A DNA stretch of 64,000 nt from Aggregicoccus sp. 17bor-14 (GTDB taxonomy: Bacteria; Myxococcota; Myxococcia; Myxococcales; Myxococcaceae): positions 237,882-301,881 of the forward strand of contig NZ_VJZZ01000009.1 of the NCBI RefSeq assembly GCF_009659535.1, given 5' to 3'. A program made the position numbers and the translations under genes. Below, in pieces: positions 12,089 to 20,160 of this stretch. Below the pieces are notes generated by a model. The model did not search any database and was not told the DNA's origin. It was given only the letters and a program-made list of their open reading frames with translations. Positions within the stretch are counted from its first letter, which is position 1. Each line of letters opens with the position of its first letter.

Positions 12089-12109
12089 AGGGGTCCGCTT
12101 CTTTCCTCC

Positions 12110-12592
12110 ATGGCTGGCAAACCAAAGGGCGTGGGCGCCGAGCCCGGGGTGAAGCTGATCGCGGAGAACCGCCGCGCGCGCCACGACTACACCGTGGACG
12201 AGAAGCTCGAGGCGGGCTTGAGCCTCCTGGGCAGCGAGGTGAAGGCGCTGCGCGAGGGGACGGCCAACCTGGCGGACGCCTACGCGCTCCCCAAGGGCGG
12301 CGAGCTGTTCCTGCTCAACGCCCACATCGGGGTCTACAACCCGGCGAGCGTCTTCACCCACGAGCCCACGCGCGGCCGCAAGCTGCTGCTGCACCGCGCG
12401 GAGCTGGATCGCTGGGCGGCGAAGGTGCGCGAGCGCGGTTATTCGATCATCCCGTTGGTGCTCTACTTCCGCGACGGCAAGGCGAAGGTGGAGCTGGGCC
12501 TGTGCCGGGGCAAGACGCACGAGGACCGGCGCCAGGACATCAAGGAGCGCGAGACGAAGCGGGAGATGGACCGGGCCGTGCGGCGGCGTTAG
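12110..12592 (+). CDS. smpB: SsrA-binding protein SmpB
   Basis: SmpB binds the tRNA-like part of tmRNA and brings it to stalled ribosomes. The protein contains VKLIAENRRARHDY, GLSLLGSEVKALREGTANLADAY, NAHIGVYNPAS, RGRKLLLH and a basic C-terminal tail, as expected. It is 160 aa, with a short N-terminal extension. Its RNA partner ssrA is in this window at 51.35 kb, and the next gene encodes the adaptor that delivers tagged proteins to ClpXP. Confidence 0.97.
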   Translation: MAGKPKGVGAEPGVKLIAENRRARHDYTVDEKLEAGLSLLGSEVKALREGTANLADAYALPKGGELFLLNAHIGVYNPASVFTHEPTRGRKLLLHRAELDRWAAKVRERGYSIIPLVLYFRDGKAKVELGLCRGKTHEDRRQDIKERETKREMDRAVRRR

Positions 12593-12629
12593 CAACCTCA
12601 CTGGCCAAGAGGGGAGCTCCTCGGAGAAC

Positions 12630-13250
12630 ATGAGCGGGATGGAATCGAAGGTCCCAGAGAAGAAGGAGCGGCTGCTCGCCGCGCTCGACCAGGGGATGGT
12701 CATGATCCACCTGGACGCGCGCCGGCCCGGCGTGGCCGTGCCCTCGCACCTGGGCGGCGAGGCCCACCTGCGCCTCAACCTCAGCTACCGCTTCGACCCG
12801 CCGGACCTCACGGTCAACGAGTGGGGGGTGCGCTCCACGCTGAGCTTCTCCGGCAGCCGCTTCACCGTCGCGGTGCCCTGGAACGCGCTCTTCGCCATCA
12901 CCAGCCACGTGTCGCGCGAGTTCTGGCTCTACCCCGAGGACATGCCGCAGGAGCTGCTGCAGCACCCGCTCGCCACGCCGCCCACGCCGCGCGAGGCGCC
13001 GACCGTTCCCGCGCCCGTCCCGGGCGGCGCCCGCCCCCGCGCCGTGCTGCGCGAGGTCTCCTGCGACCGGGCCGAGGACCCCGCCCCGGGCGTCCCCGCA
13101 CCGGTCTCCGCGCCGCTGCGGCCCGAGCCCGCGCCGCAGCCGCTCGCCGTGACGCCGCCGCCCCCCGCCACCGCCGAGTCCGAGGGGCCCCCCAAGGAGC
13201 CGCCGCCTCCGGGCGGGCCGCGCCGCAGCCACCTGCGCGTCGTGAAGTAG
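12630..13250 (+). CDS. sspB: SspB-family ClpXP adaptor (stringent starvation protein B-like)
   Basis: Residues about 10-105 align by eye with SspB: KKERLLAALDQGMVMIHLDA, PGVAVPSHL, LRLNLSYRF, STLSFSGSRFTVAVPWNALFAI. In known systems SspB grips the N-terminal half of the ssrA degradation tag and the XB peptide of SspB contacts ClpX. Here a Pro-rich linker of about 80 residues ends in RRSHLRVVK, a hydrophobic/basic tip that fits an XB motif. Position 38 bp after smpB supports a joint role in quality control. Start ATG 12630; an alternative in-frame ATG is three codons later. Confidence 0.85.
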   Translation: MSGMESKVPEKKERLLAALDQGMVMIHLDARRPGVAVPSHLGGEAHLRLNLSYRFDPPDLTVNEWGVRSTLSFSGSRFTVAVPWNALFAITSHVSREFWLYPEDMPQELLQHPLATPPTPREAPTVPAPVPGGARPRAVLREVSCDRAEDPAPGVPAPVSAPLRPEPAPQPLAVTPPPPATAESEGPPKEPPPPGGPRRSHLRVVK

Positions 13251-13383
13251 GGCGCGAGGGGAGGCGAGCGGCCGGTTGCCTCCCGGTGAACGCGCCCCTC
13301 ACGCGCGGCGCTTGCGGCCGGATACGAGGCTCCGCACCTTGGGAGTCAGCCCGCCCGCCAGCCCGGGGGGCGCACTCCCACCC

Positions 13384-14484
13384 GTGTCGGATTCCGAGCC
13401 CGCCAGCATCCTCATCGTGAACGACGACCCCGTGGTGCGCTACGTCACCTCGCGCACGCTGCGGCTCGCGGGCTTCCGCACGCTCGAGGCCGGCGAAGGG
13501 GCCGAGGCGCTGCGGCTCGCCGCGGGGCTGCCCGAGCTCATCCTGCTGGACGTGCAGATGCCCGGCCTCAACGGCTTCGAGGTGGCGCGCCGGCTCAAGG
13601 CCAACCCCACCACCGCGGGCATCCTGGTGGTGCACCTGTCCGGCGAGCGCCTGGACTCGGAGGCCAAGGTGCGCGGCCTCGAGGGGGGCGCGGATGCCTA
13701 CCTCACGCTGCCCATCGAGCCGGCGGAGCTGGTGGCGAACGTGCGCGCGCTGCTGCGCCTGCGCGAGCAGGCGCTGAGCGCGGTGCGGCGGCGGGACGCC
13801 TTCTTCGGCGCGGCGGCGCACGAGCTGCGCACCCCGCTCACCGCCCTGGCTCTGCGCCTGCAGGGGCTCCTGCGCGCGCTGGAGCGCAACGGCGGCGAGG
13901 GGCTGCCGGGCGCGCAGCTGCGCGAGCACCTGAGCGCCTCCGCGCAGCAGGTGGAGCGCCTGCAGCGGCTCGCGGGCTCGCTGCTGGACTCGGCGCGCCC
14001 CCAGCGCGGGCTTCCCCTGGAGATTGCCCAGGTGGACTTCTCCGCGCTGGTGCACGAGGTGGTCGCGCGCCACCGCGACGAGGCCGCCCACGCGGGCTGC
14101 CCGCTCTCGCTGGACGTGGAGCCCGGCGTGGTGGGCTACGCGGACGTGCAGCGCCTCGCCCACGCGCTCGAGGCGCTGCTCTCCAATGCCCTCAAGTACG
14201 GGGTGGGCCGGCCGGTCTCCCTGCGGCTGCGGCGGGTGGACGGGCGCGCGCAGCTGAGCGTGCGCGACGAGGGAATCGGCGTGCCCCTGGAGGCGCAGGC
14301 GCGCATCTTCGAGCGCTTCGAGCGGGCCACCGAGTCGTACCAGGGCTCCAGCCTCGGGCTGGGGCTGTACCTCGTGCAGCAGACGGCGCTCGCCCACGGG
14401 GGGAGCGTGCGCGTGGAGAGCCGGCCCGGAGCGGGCGCCACGTTCACGCTCGAGGTTCCGCTCTCCCGCAGCCAGACCTACTGA
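13384..14484 (+). CDS. Hybrid receiver - histidine kinase (366 aa)
   Basis: The domain order is reversed relative to most hybrid kinases. A receiver comes first (residues about 6-120, phospho-acceptor D56 in LLDVQMPGLNG). The dimerisation/H-box follows (AAHELRTPL, H146), then a HATPase domain with N-box SNALKYG, G1 DEGIGV and G2 GLGLYL. It is soluble with no sensor domain, so input probably arrives through the receiver or a partner. The GTG at 13384 is preferred because it directly precedes the receiver; the open frame reaches back to 13276 but is low-complexity. It heads a unit with the KaiC-like protein and a second receiver. Confidence 0.85.
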   Translation: MSDSEPASILIVNDDPVVRYVTSRTLRLAGFRTLEAGEGAEALRLAAGLPELILLDVQMPGLNGFEVARRLKANPTTAGILVVHLSGERLDSEAKVRGLEGGADAYLTLPIEPAELVANVRALLRLREQALSAVRRRDAFFGAAAHELRTPLTALALRLQGLLRALERNGGEGLPGAQLREHLSASAQQVERLQRLAGSLLDSARPQRGLPLEIAQVDFSALVHEVVARHRDEAAHAGCPLSLDVEPGVVGYADVQRLAHALEALLSNALKYGVGRPVSLRLRRVDGRAQLSVRDEGIGVPLEAQARIFERFERATESYQGSSLGLGLYLVQQTALAHGGSVRVESRPGAGATFTLEVPLSRSQTY

Positions 14485-14520
14485 TCTCTCACGCAGCGCT
14501 TCGAGGAGTGGAGGGCACGC

Positions 14521-16059
14521 ATGGCAGGCAAGCACGGACGCGGCGAGAAGGAGCCCGCGCAACAGGACACGCAGGAGCGGGTGGCCACCGGCGTGCAACG
14601 CCTGGACTTCATCCTCAAGGGCGGCCTCATCCGCACCGCGTCCTATGTGATCCTGGGCCCGCCGGGCACGGGCAAGACGGTGCTCGGCAACCAGATCTGC
14701 TTCAACCACGTCATGCGGGGGGGCCGCGCGCTCTACGTCACGCTGCTCTCCGAGAGCCACGCGCGCATGCTCTCCAACATCCGCTCGATGTCCTTCTTCG
14801 ACGAGGAGGTCATCCCCGGCCAGTTGCGCTACCTCAGCGGCTACGACGTGCTCGAGCGCGAGGGGCTGGAGGGGCTGCTCGCCTTCGTGCGCGACGCGGC
14901 CCGCAAGCACCGCGCCACGCTGCTCGTCGTGGACGGGCTGGATGCCGCGGGGGAGTTCGCTCCGACCACGCTCGCGTTCAAGAAGTACCTGCACGAGCAG
15001 CAGGCCTTCACCTCGCTGCTGGGCTGCACCACCCTGATGCTCACCCCGCGCGGCGCCGCCGAGGCCCACGCGGCCAACACCTCCGTGGACGGCATCCTCG
15101 AGCTCAGCCTGCAGAACGTGGGGCCGCGCGGGGTGCGCGAGCTCACCGTGCACAAGTTCCGCGGCAGCGACTGCCTCCTCGGCCGCCACGAGGTGGAGAT
15201 CTCGCGCGACGGCGTGGTCATCCACCCGCGCACCGAGGTGCAGTTCGCGGACCCGCACGAGCGCGCCCGCGAGGACCGCATCCGCATGGCCTTCGGCATC
15301 AAGCGCCTGGACGAGGCGCTGCACGGCGGGGTGCTCTCGGGCTCCGCCACCACGCTGCTCGGCGCACCCGGCACGGGCAAGACGCTGCTGGGGCTCAAGT
15401 TCCTCGAGGAGGGGTCCCGGGCGGGCGAGCCCGGCGTGTACTTCGGCTTCTTCGAGACCCCGCCGCGCCTCGTGGAGAAGGGCGAGGCGGTGGGCATCCA
15501 CCTCGCCCGGGCGGTGAAGAGCAAGCTCCTGGAGATCCAGTGGCAGCCGCCGCTGGAGAACAACCTGGACAGCCTCGCGGAGCGGCTGCTCGAGCGCATC
15601 CGCGAGCGCGACGTGGGCAAGCAGCGCCTGCGCCTCTTCGTGGACGGCATCTCCGGCTTCCGCTCGGCCACGGTGTACCCGGACCGGCTGGGGCGCTTCC
15701 TCAGCGCGCTCACCCACCAGCTGCGCATCCTGGACGTGACCACCGTCTTCAGCGAGGAGACGCCGCTGTTCCGCCCGGACATCGAGATGCCCAACCAGGA
15801 GCTGGGCGGCGCGGTGGAGAACGTCATCCTGCTGCGCAACGTGGAGCTGCAGAGCGAGCTGCACCGGCTCGTCTCCATCATGAAGGTGCGCGAGAGCGCC
15901 TACGACAGCGCCATCCGCGAGTTCCGCATCTCGCAGAAGGGCATCGAGGTGGACGGGCCCTTCCCGGCGGCCGAGGGCATCCTCAGCGGGCAGGCCCGCT
16001 CGCTCGCCGTCCCGGCCCCGAAGCGCAAGAAGCGGCGCATCTTCGGGAGCCGCAAATGA
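14521..16059 (+). CDS. KaiC-like double-ATPase (512 aa)
   Basis: Two RecA/KaiC domains in tandem. Domain I has Walker A GPPGTGKT at 46-53 and domain II has GAPGTGKT at 281-288, each followed by a hydrophobic Walker B strand (LLVVDGLD; LRLFVDGIS). Length and order match cyanobacterial KaiC. However, the Ser-Thr autophosphorylation pair of KaiC is not apparent in the C-terminal segment around IREFRISQKG. Such proteins usually act as signalling ATPases rather than clocks. GGAGGG precedes the ATG. The following receiver gene overlaps its stop by ATGA, so the two are translationally coupled. No kaiA or kaiB is present in the window. Confidence 0.88.
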   Translation: MAGKHGRGEKEPAQQDTQERVATGVQRLDFILKGGLIRTASYVILGPPGTGKTVLGNQICFNHVMRGGRALYVTLLSESHARMLSNIRSMSFFDEEVIPGQLRYLSGYDVLEREGLEGLLAFVRDAARKHRATLLVVDGLDAAGEFAPTTLAFKKYLHEQQAFTSLLGCTTLMLTPRGAAEAHAANTSVDGILELSLQNVGPRGVRELTVHKFRGSDCLLGRHEVEISRDGVVIHPRTEVQFADPHERAREDRIRMAFGIKRLDEALHGGVLSGSATTLLGAPGTGKTLLGLKFLEEGSRAGEPGVYFGFFETPPRLVEKGEAVGIHLARAVKSKLLEIQWQPPLENNLDSLAERLLERIRERDVGKQRLRLFVDGISGFRSATVYPDRLGRFLSALTHQLRILDVTTVFSEETPLFRPDIEMPNQELGGAVENVILLRNVELQSELHRLVSIMKVRESAYDSAIREFRISQKGIEVDGPFPAAEGILSGQARSLAVPAPKRKKRRIFGSRK

Positions 16060-16415
16060 CCACCGTGCTCGTGGTCGACGACGAGTTCGACATCCTCGAG
16101 GCCCTGAAGGACATCCTCGAGCTGGAGGGCTATCGCGCCCTGGGCTTCCCCAACGGCGCCCTCGCGCTGCGCGCGATGCAGGAGAGCCCGCCGGACCTGG
16201 TCATCGCGGACCTGATGATGCCCGCGATGGACGGGCTCGAGCTGCTCAAGGCCGCGCGCGCGGACCCCCGGCTCGCCCAGGTGCCCGTGGTGCTGATGAG
16301 CGCGCTCAAGCCCAAGGTGAGCCAGGCCGAGTACGGCTGGCGCGCCTTCCTGCAGAAGCCCTTCAACCTGGACGCGCTGCTCGCCCTGGTGCGCGAGCAG
16401 GTGGGGCCGCCCTAG
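16056..16415 (+). CDS. Stand-alone CheY-like receiver
   Basis: A 119-residue single-domain response regulator: VLVVDDEFDI acidic pocket, phospho-acceptor Asp in LVIADLMMPAMDG, conserved Ser in VLMSA and Lys in LQKPF. There is no output domain, so it should act through protein contacts, for example with the hybrid kinase or the KaiC-like ATPase. Its ATG overlaps the stop of the KaiC-like gene (ATGA at 16056-16059), which argues for a fixed stoichiometry. Confidence 0.9.
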   Translation: MTTVLVVDDEFDILEALKDILELEGYRALGFPNGALALRAMQESPPDLVIADLMMPAMDGLELLKAARADPRLAQVPVVLMSALKPKVSQAEYGWRAFLQKPFNLDALLALVREQVGPP

Positions 16416-16427
16416 GCTCGGGAAGCG

Positions 16428-16760
16428 CTAGGGCTTCGTCAGCTCGCGCAGGTGCGTCCAGTGGTAGATGCCGGTGGAGTGCCCGTCTCCGAAGGCGAAG
16501 GCGAGCGCGTAGTTGCCCACCGGCTGCACCTGGGTGATGGCCAGGTCCGCCGGCACGCGCGAGGGGTCCAGGGTGCGCTTGTTCGTCCACTCGTCCACGC
16601 ACTCGGCGCAGGGGCACTGCTGGCGCAGGTGCTGGGCGCTCGCGTGGGTGGTGAAACCGTCGTCCCACCCGAGCGTGAGCGTGCGCCCGTCCGGCGAGAG
16701 CTTCACGTCGGTGGCGGTGGGGGGGCGGGCGGCAGGCTTGATGCGATCCCAGAAGCTCAC
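16428..16760 (-). CDS. DUF971 (gamma-butyrobetaine hydroxylase N-domain-like) protein
   Basis: A 110-residue protein with LTLGWDDG, the Cys motif CPCAECVDEW and the C-terminal YALAFAFGDGHSTGIYHWTHLREL, the standard DUF971 pattern. The family is found beside or fused to Mrp/ApbC-type iron-sulphur carriers and in eukaryotic hydroxylases; the cysteines are thought to bind metal. Start ATG at 16760. It is convergent with the receiver gene and 59 bp downstream of the HD-GYP gene on the same strand. The function is not established. Confidence 0.8.
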   Translation of the reverse strand: MSFWDRIKPAARPPTATDVKLSPDGRTLTLGWDDGFTTHASAQHLRQQCPCAECVDEWTNKRTLDPSRVPADLAITQVQPVGNYALAFAFGDGHSTGIYHWTHLRELTKP

Positions 16761-16819
16761 GGCGGGTGTCCCTCTCTTGGGCGGTAACAGCGAGGGGCCG
16801 TCTGTAACATCCGGTCAGG

Positions 16820-18541
16820 TCAGGATGCGAGCTTCACCGGCTGGCGGTGCCCCTCCACCCGCACGCCGCGCTTCTGCAGCACGCTGCGCAGCGCGGCGAC
16901 CACCCGGGGGTCCAGCTGCTGGCCGCTGAGGCGGTCGAGGATGCCCATCGCCTCCGAGAGCGGCATCGCCTTCTGGTAGGGGCGGGTGCTGGTGCAGGCG
17001 TCGAAGGTGTCCGCGCAGGACACGATGCGCGCGGTGAGCGGGATGGCCTCGCCCGCGAGCTTGTCCGGGTACCCGGTGCCGTCCCAGCGCTCGTGGTGGT
17101 TGCGCACGCAGGCGCGCACGCCGGGCCCCAGGAAGCTCACCGGCTGGATGATGGTGTCCCCGATGACCGGGTGCTCGCGCATCACCGCCATCTCCTCGTC
17201 GGTGAGGCGGCTCTGCTTGAGCAGGATGGCCTCGGGGATGCCGATCTTCCCGATGTCGTGGAGGATGCCGCCGTACTGCAGCTGCTTCAGCTCGCTCTCG
17301 GGCAGGCCCAGCTCGCGGCCGATCTCCATGGCCACGTCCGCCACGCGCTGGCTGTGGCCGCGCGTGTACGCGTCCTTCGAGTCGATGGAGTTGGCCAGCG
17401 CGACGATCGTCTCGAGGTAGCCGTTCTCCAGGCTCTCGTAGAGCCCGCGCGTCTCGTGATCGTAGGCGAGCAGCTGCTGGCTCATGTAGTTGAAGGTCCG
17501 GGCCAGCTCCCCCAGCTCGTTCTTCTGCTCCACGCGCACCTGCGCGCCGAACTTGCCCTTCGCGAGCTCGAGCGCCCCCGCGATGAAGCCCTTGAGCGGC
17601 CGCGTGAGGTAGCGGCTGAAGCTCGCCGCGAGCGCGAGCGCCGCGAGGAAGGCGAGCCCCACGCCCAGCACGATGCGCCGCTCCATCGTGGCCACCTGCT
17701 TGTACGCGAGCGCCACCGGCTGCTCGCTCACCACGGCCCAGCCGGGCCCCGGCAGCGCCGCGTACGCGCTCACCACCGCGTCGTCGCCCGTGCCGAAGTT
17801 GCCCACGTGGAAGAGCTCGGCGAAGAGCCCGCGCCGGGGGGAGCGCGCGAGCGCCTGCAGCATGTGCGCGACGGGCGGGCGGGCTGAGACGTCCGCGCCC
17901 GCGCGCTCGCGCAGGAGGCCTCCCGCGAGCAGCCGCCCGTCGCGGTCCACCAGGTACGCGAAGCCGCTCGAGCCCAGCCGCTGCTCGGCCAGCATCGCCC
18001 GCAGCCCCGCGAGCGCCACGTCCGCCGCGACGTAGCCGCGCGCCGGCTCCCCGATGGGGAAGGCCAGCGTCACCACCGGCTCCCCCGTCCCCGGCTGCAG
18101 GGCCACCGGCGCGTAGCGCAGCTCGGTGAGGCCACCGAGCAGCCCGCGCGCGCGCGCCTCGTGCCCGGCCATGGCGGTGGGGGAGACGTCGTTCACGGCG
18201 AAGGCCTGCAGCCCCGGCAGCCGCTCGCCGCGCGCGTCAAAGACGGTGAGCGCGAGCACCTCGCGGCTCTGGTTGAGCACGCTCGCCACGTGCGTGCGCT
18301 GCTCGCTCAAGGGCAGCGCGAAGAAGCCCGGCACGCGCGCGAGCGACATCACCGCGCGCGTGGGCTCCTCGAGGTAGCGCTCGCTCTTGAGCCGCAGCTG
18401 CTCCACGCGCTCCTGGGTGAGCTCCTGCGCGTCGCGCACGAGGATCTCGCGCGTGTCGTGCACGGAGAGCCAGCCCACCATCACCGTGGGAACGATGCTC
18501 GCCACCAGCATCAGCAGGAGGATGGCCTTGAACAGACGCAC
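16820..18541 (-). CDS. Membrane HD-GYP phosphodiesterase with extracytoplasmic sensor and HAMP
   Basis: Residues 1-25 are a membrane anchor (AILLLMLVASIVPTVMVGWL). A periplasmic Cache-like sensor follows to about 280 and a second membrane helix lies near 285-310 (IVLGVGLAFLAALALAASF). A HAMP segment then leads to an HD-GYP domain: TRGHSQRV, GGILHDIGKIGIPE, NHHERWDGTGYPDKL. HD-GYP enzymes hydrolyse cyclic di-GMP, and all visible metal ligands are kept, so it is probably active. It follows genes for a FecR lipoprotein and a LysM protein, 15 bp after the latter, suggesting that envelope state feeds into second-messenger level. Confidence 0.92.
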   Translation of the reverse strand: MRLFKAILLLMLVASIVPTVMVGWLSVHDTREILVRDAQELTQERVEQLRLKSERYLEEPTRAVMSLARVPGFFALPLSEQRTHVASVLNQSREVLALTVFDARGERLPGLQAFAVNDVSPTAMAGHEARARGLLGGLTELRYAPVALQPGTGEPVVTLAFPIGEPARGYVAADVALAGLRAMLAEQRLGSSGFAYLVDRDGRLLAGGLLRERAGADVSARPPVAHMLQALARSPRRGLFAELFHVGNFGTGDDAVVSAYAALPGPGWAVVSEQPVALAYKQVATMERRIVLGVGLAFLAALALAASFSRYLTRPLKGFIAGALELAKGKFGAQVRVEQKNELGELARTFNYMSQQLLAYDHETRGLYESLENGYLETIVALANSIDSKDAYTRGHSQRVADVAMEIGRELGLPESELKQLQYGGILHDIGKIGIPEAILLKQSRLTDEEMAVMREHPVIGDTIIQPVSFLGPGVRACVRNHHERWDGTGYPDKLAGEAIPLTARIVSCADTFDACTSTRPYQKAMPLSEAMGILDRLSGQQLDPRVVAALRSVLQKRGVRVEGHRQPVKLAS

Positions 18542-18556
18542 GGGAGGTCCTCTCTC

Positions 18557-19612
18557 CTACTTCCAGCTCGAGCCCTTGACCTCGAGCTTCAGGCTGCTGG
18601 GGGCGAGCTCGAACTCCCGCGAGGCCGAGGCCTCGCCCGGCGTGGCAGGGCCCAGCGCCCGCACGTTCCAGCGGTAGAGCCCCGCGGGCAGCAGCGGCAG
18701 GCGCGCGCGGGGGGCCTCCACCGTCAGCCGCAGCGCCGCACCCGAGGGCGGCACCACCTCGACCTCGTAGCCGCGTGCCCCGGGCACCTCGCTCCAGGCG
18801 AGCTGCACCGGGCCCAGCACCGGCGCGCGCTGGCCATTCGGCCCCTTCTGCGCCGCGGCCGGGAAGCTGAGCTTGCGCGCGTGCTCGGGCTGCAGCAGCT
18901 GCGGCGCCGCGAGCGGCTGCGCGGTCTGCAAGCTCAGGGTCGGAGGCTGGCCCTTCTCCACCGTCGCCGCCTGGCCCGGGTACACCGGGCGCACGACGCC
19001 CTCGGCCTCCACGCGCACCGGCTTGCCCGAGCGCGCGTGCACCGCGGTGGCGCCGCTCTCCGCCACGTCCACGGTGAAGGCGGTGGGCTTGCTCGCGCTC
19101 GCGGAGACCAGCTGCCACGCCGCATCCGCGGACTGCGCCGCGCGCGCGTAGCGGGCCGCCTGCAGGTGCGCCTCGGCCTCGGCGAGCGCGGCGGCGGCCT
19201 CCTGGCGCTTCTGCGCCTCGGGCGGCGTCTGCGCGAGCGCGTTGCGGGCGGCCGCGAGCGCGCCCAGCGCGAGCCCGCGCTCGGGGCCCGGCAGCCGCAG
19301 CGACTGGCCTGCCGCGGGCTTCGCGTCCGGCGCGAGCCCGTTGAGGGCGCGCAGCTCCGCGGCCGCGCGGCGGTCTCCCAGCGTGCGCTCCGCGAGCTGC
19401 TCCAGCGTCTCGCCCGCGGCGAGCGTCGCGCTCGTGGGCGTGGGCGTGGGCTGCGGCGCAGCGGGGGCGCGCGCGGCCGCGGTGGGAGTGGCAGCCGCGG
19501 CGGCCGTCCGCGGCGAGAGGGGCGAGGCGCCCATGACGAGCAGGGCGAAGCCCACCGCGGCGGCGAGCGCGCCGGAGAGCCTGCGGGCCAGGTTGCGGAG
19601 CAGGGGGCTCAC
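18557..19612 (-). CDS. Secreted/anchored LysM-domain protein (351 aa)
   Basis: The N-terminus has a basic start and a hydrophobic segment (LSGALAAAVGFALLVMG), consistent with an export signal or anchor. A LysM-like module follows at about 60-110 (TLAAGETLEQLAERTLGDRRAAAELRALNG), predicted to bind peptidoglycan. A helical region and a C-terminal beta-rich part with LAWSEVPGARGYEVEV come next, resembling the fold used in FecR-associated proteins. GTG at 19612 is the start because it overlaps the upstream stop as GTGA; the open frame further upstream belongs to the other gene's shadow. Confidence 0.78.
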   Translation of the reverse strand: MSPLLRNLARRLSGALAAAVGFALLVMGASPLSPRTAAAAATPTAAARAPAAPQPTPTPTSATLAAGETLEQLAERTLGDRRAAAELRALNGLAPDAKPAAGQSLRLPGPERGLALGALAAARNALAQTPPEAQKRQEAAAALAEAEAHLQAARYARAAQSADAAWQLVSASASKPTAFTVDVAESGATAVHARSGKPVRVEAEGVVRPVYPGQAATVEKGQPPTLSLQTAQPLAAPQLLQPEHARKLSFPAAAQKGPNGQRAPVLGPVQLAWSEVPGARGYEVEVVPPSGAALRLTVEAPRARLPLLPAGLYRWNVRALGPATPGEASASREFELAPSSLKLEVKGSSWK

Positions 19613-20088
19613 TGGAACACGATCTCCCTTCCGGCCTTCACGGTGGCCGCCGGGGTGCTGACGGTGAGCGACTGGCGCTCGGGGTCCTGCAGCTCGGCGT
19701 CCACGCGCCCGCGCAGCACCGTCACGTCGGAGCGGTCGCGGCCGGGCGCAGGGCGCGTCTCGGCGATGCCCACCAGCGCGCTCTCGCCGAGGCTCAGCTC
19801 GCTGCCGTTGACGAAGGCCACGAGCGCGCTCGCGCCCGCCACGGTGCGCACCTTGTCGTTCTCGTAGAGGGCCTGGCCCTCCTGCGCGCTCACCCACTCG
19901 TCGCCCGCGGCGCGCTTGAGCAGCACGCCGCCCTTCACCGAGCGCAGGTGGGCGCGCGGCGGCTGGGCCGGGGCGCTCGGGCGGGCGTCCTCGGGCGGCG
20001 GGGGCGGGGCGCCGGGCGAGCAGCCCACAGGCGCTGCGAGCGCGCACAAGAGCGCCATCTGTCTCCAGCGGGGTAGGGGGGCGGGCAC
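19609..20088 (-). CDS. FecR-domain lipoprotein
   Basis: A short basic N-region (RWRQ), a hydrophobic stretch and a lipobox ending in Cys (APVGC) mark a lipoprotein. After a Pro-rich spacer comes a FecR-like beta domain: GGVLLKRAAGDEWVSAQEGQALYENDKVRT and LRGRVDAEL. FecR domains are extracytoplasmic and often pair with LysM proteins, as here. The start is uncertain: GTG 20088 gives a proper 22-residue signal, while ATG 20058 has the better GGAG site but leaves only 12 residues before the Cys. It is coupled to the LysM gene by a 4-base overlap. Confidence 0.78.
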   Translation of the reverse strand: MPAPLPRWRQMALLCALAAPVGCSPGAPPPPPEDARPSAPAQPPRAHLRSVKGGVLLKRAAGDEWVSAQEGQALYENDKVRTVAGASALVAFVNGSELSLGESALVGIAETRPAPGRDRSDVTVLRGRVDAELQDPERQSLTVSTPAATVKAGREIVFQ

Positions 20089-20160
20089 GGGGGAGGGGAC
20101 TCTACCCTCGCGCCGCGTCCCGCGCGACGGGCCCCGGCTGCACGAATGGGCGGCGGGCAC

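Noticed and set aside
13276..13383. Upstream start for the hybrid kinase
   Set aside because: The extra 36 residues are Pro/Arg-rich and precede the receiver; GTG 13384 is more credible.
14521..16059. True circadian clock KaiC
   Set aside because: No kaiA or kaiB nearby and no evident Ser-Thr phosphorylation pair; only the double-ATPase architecture is shared.
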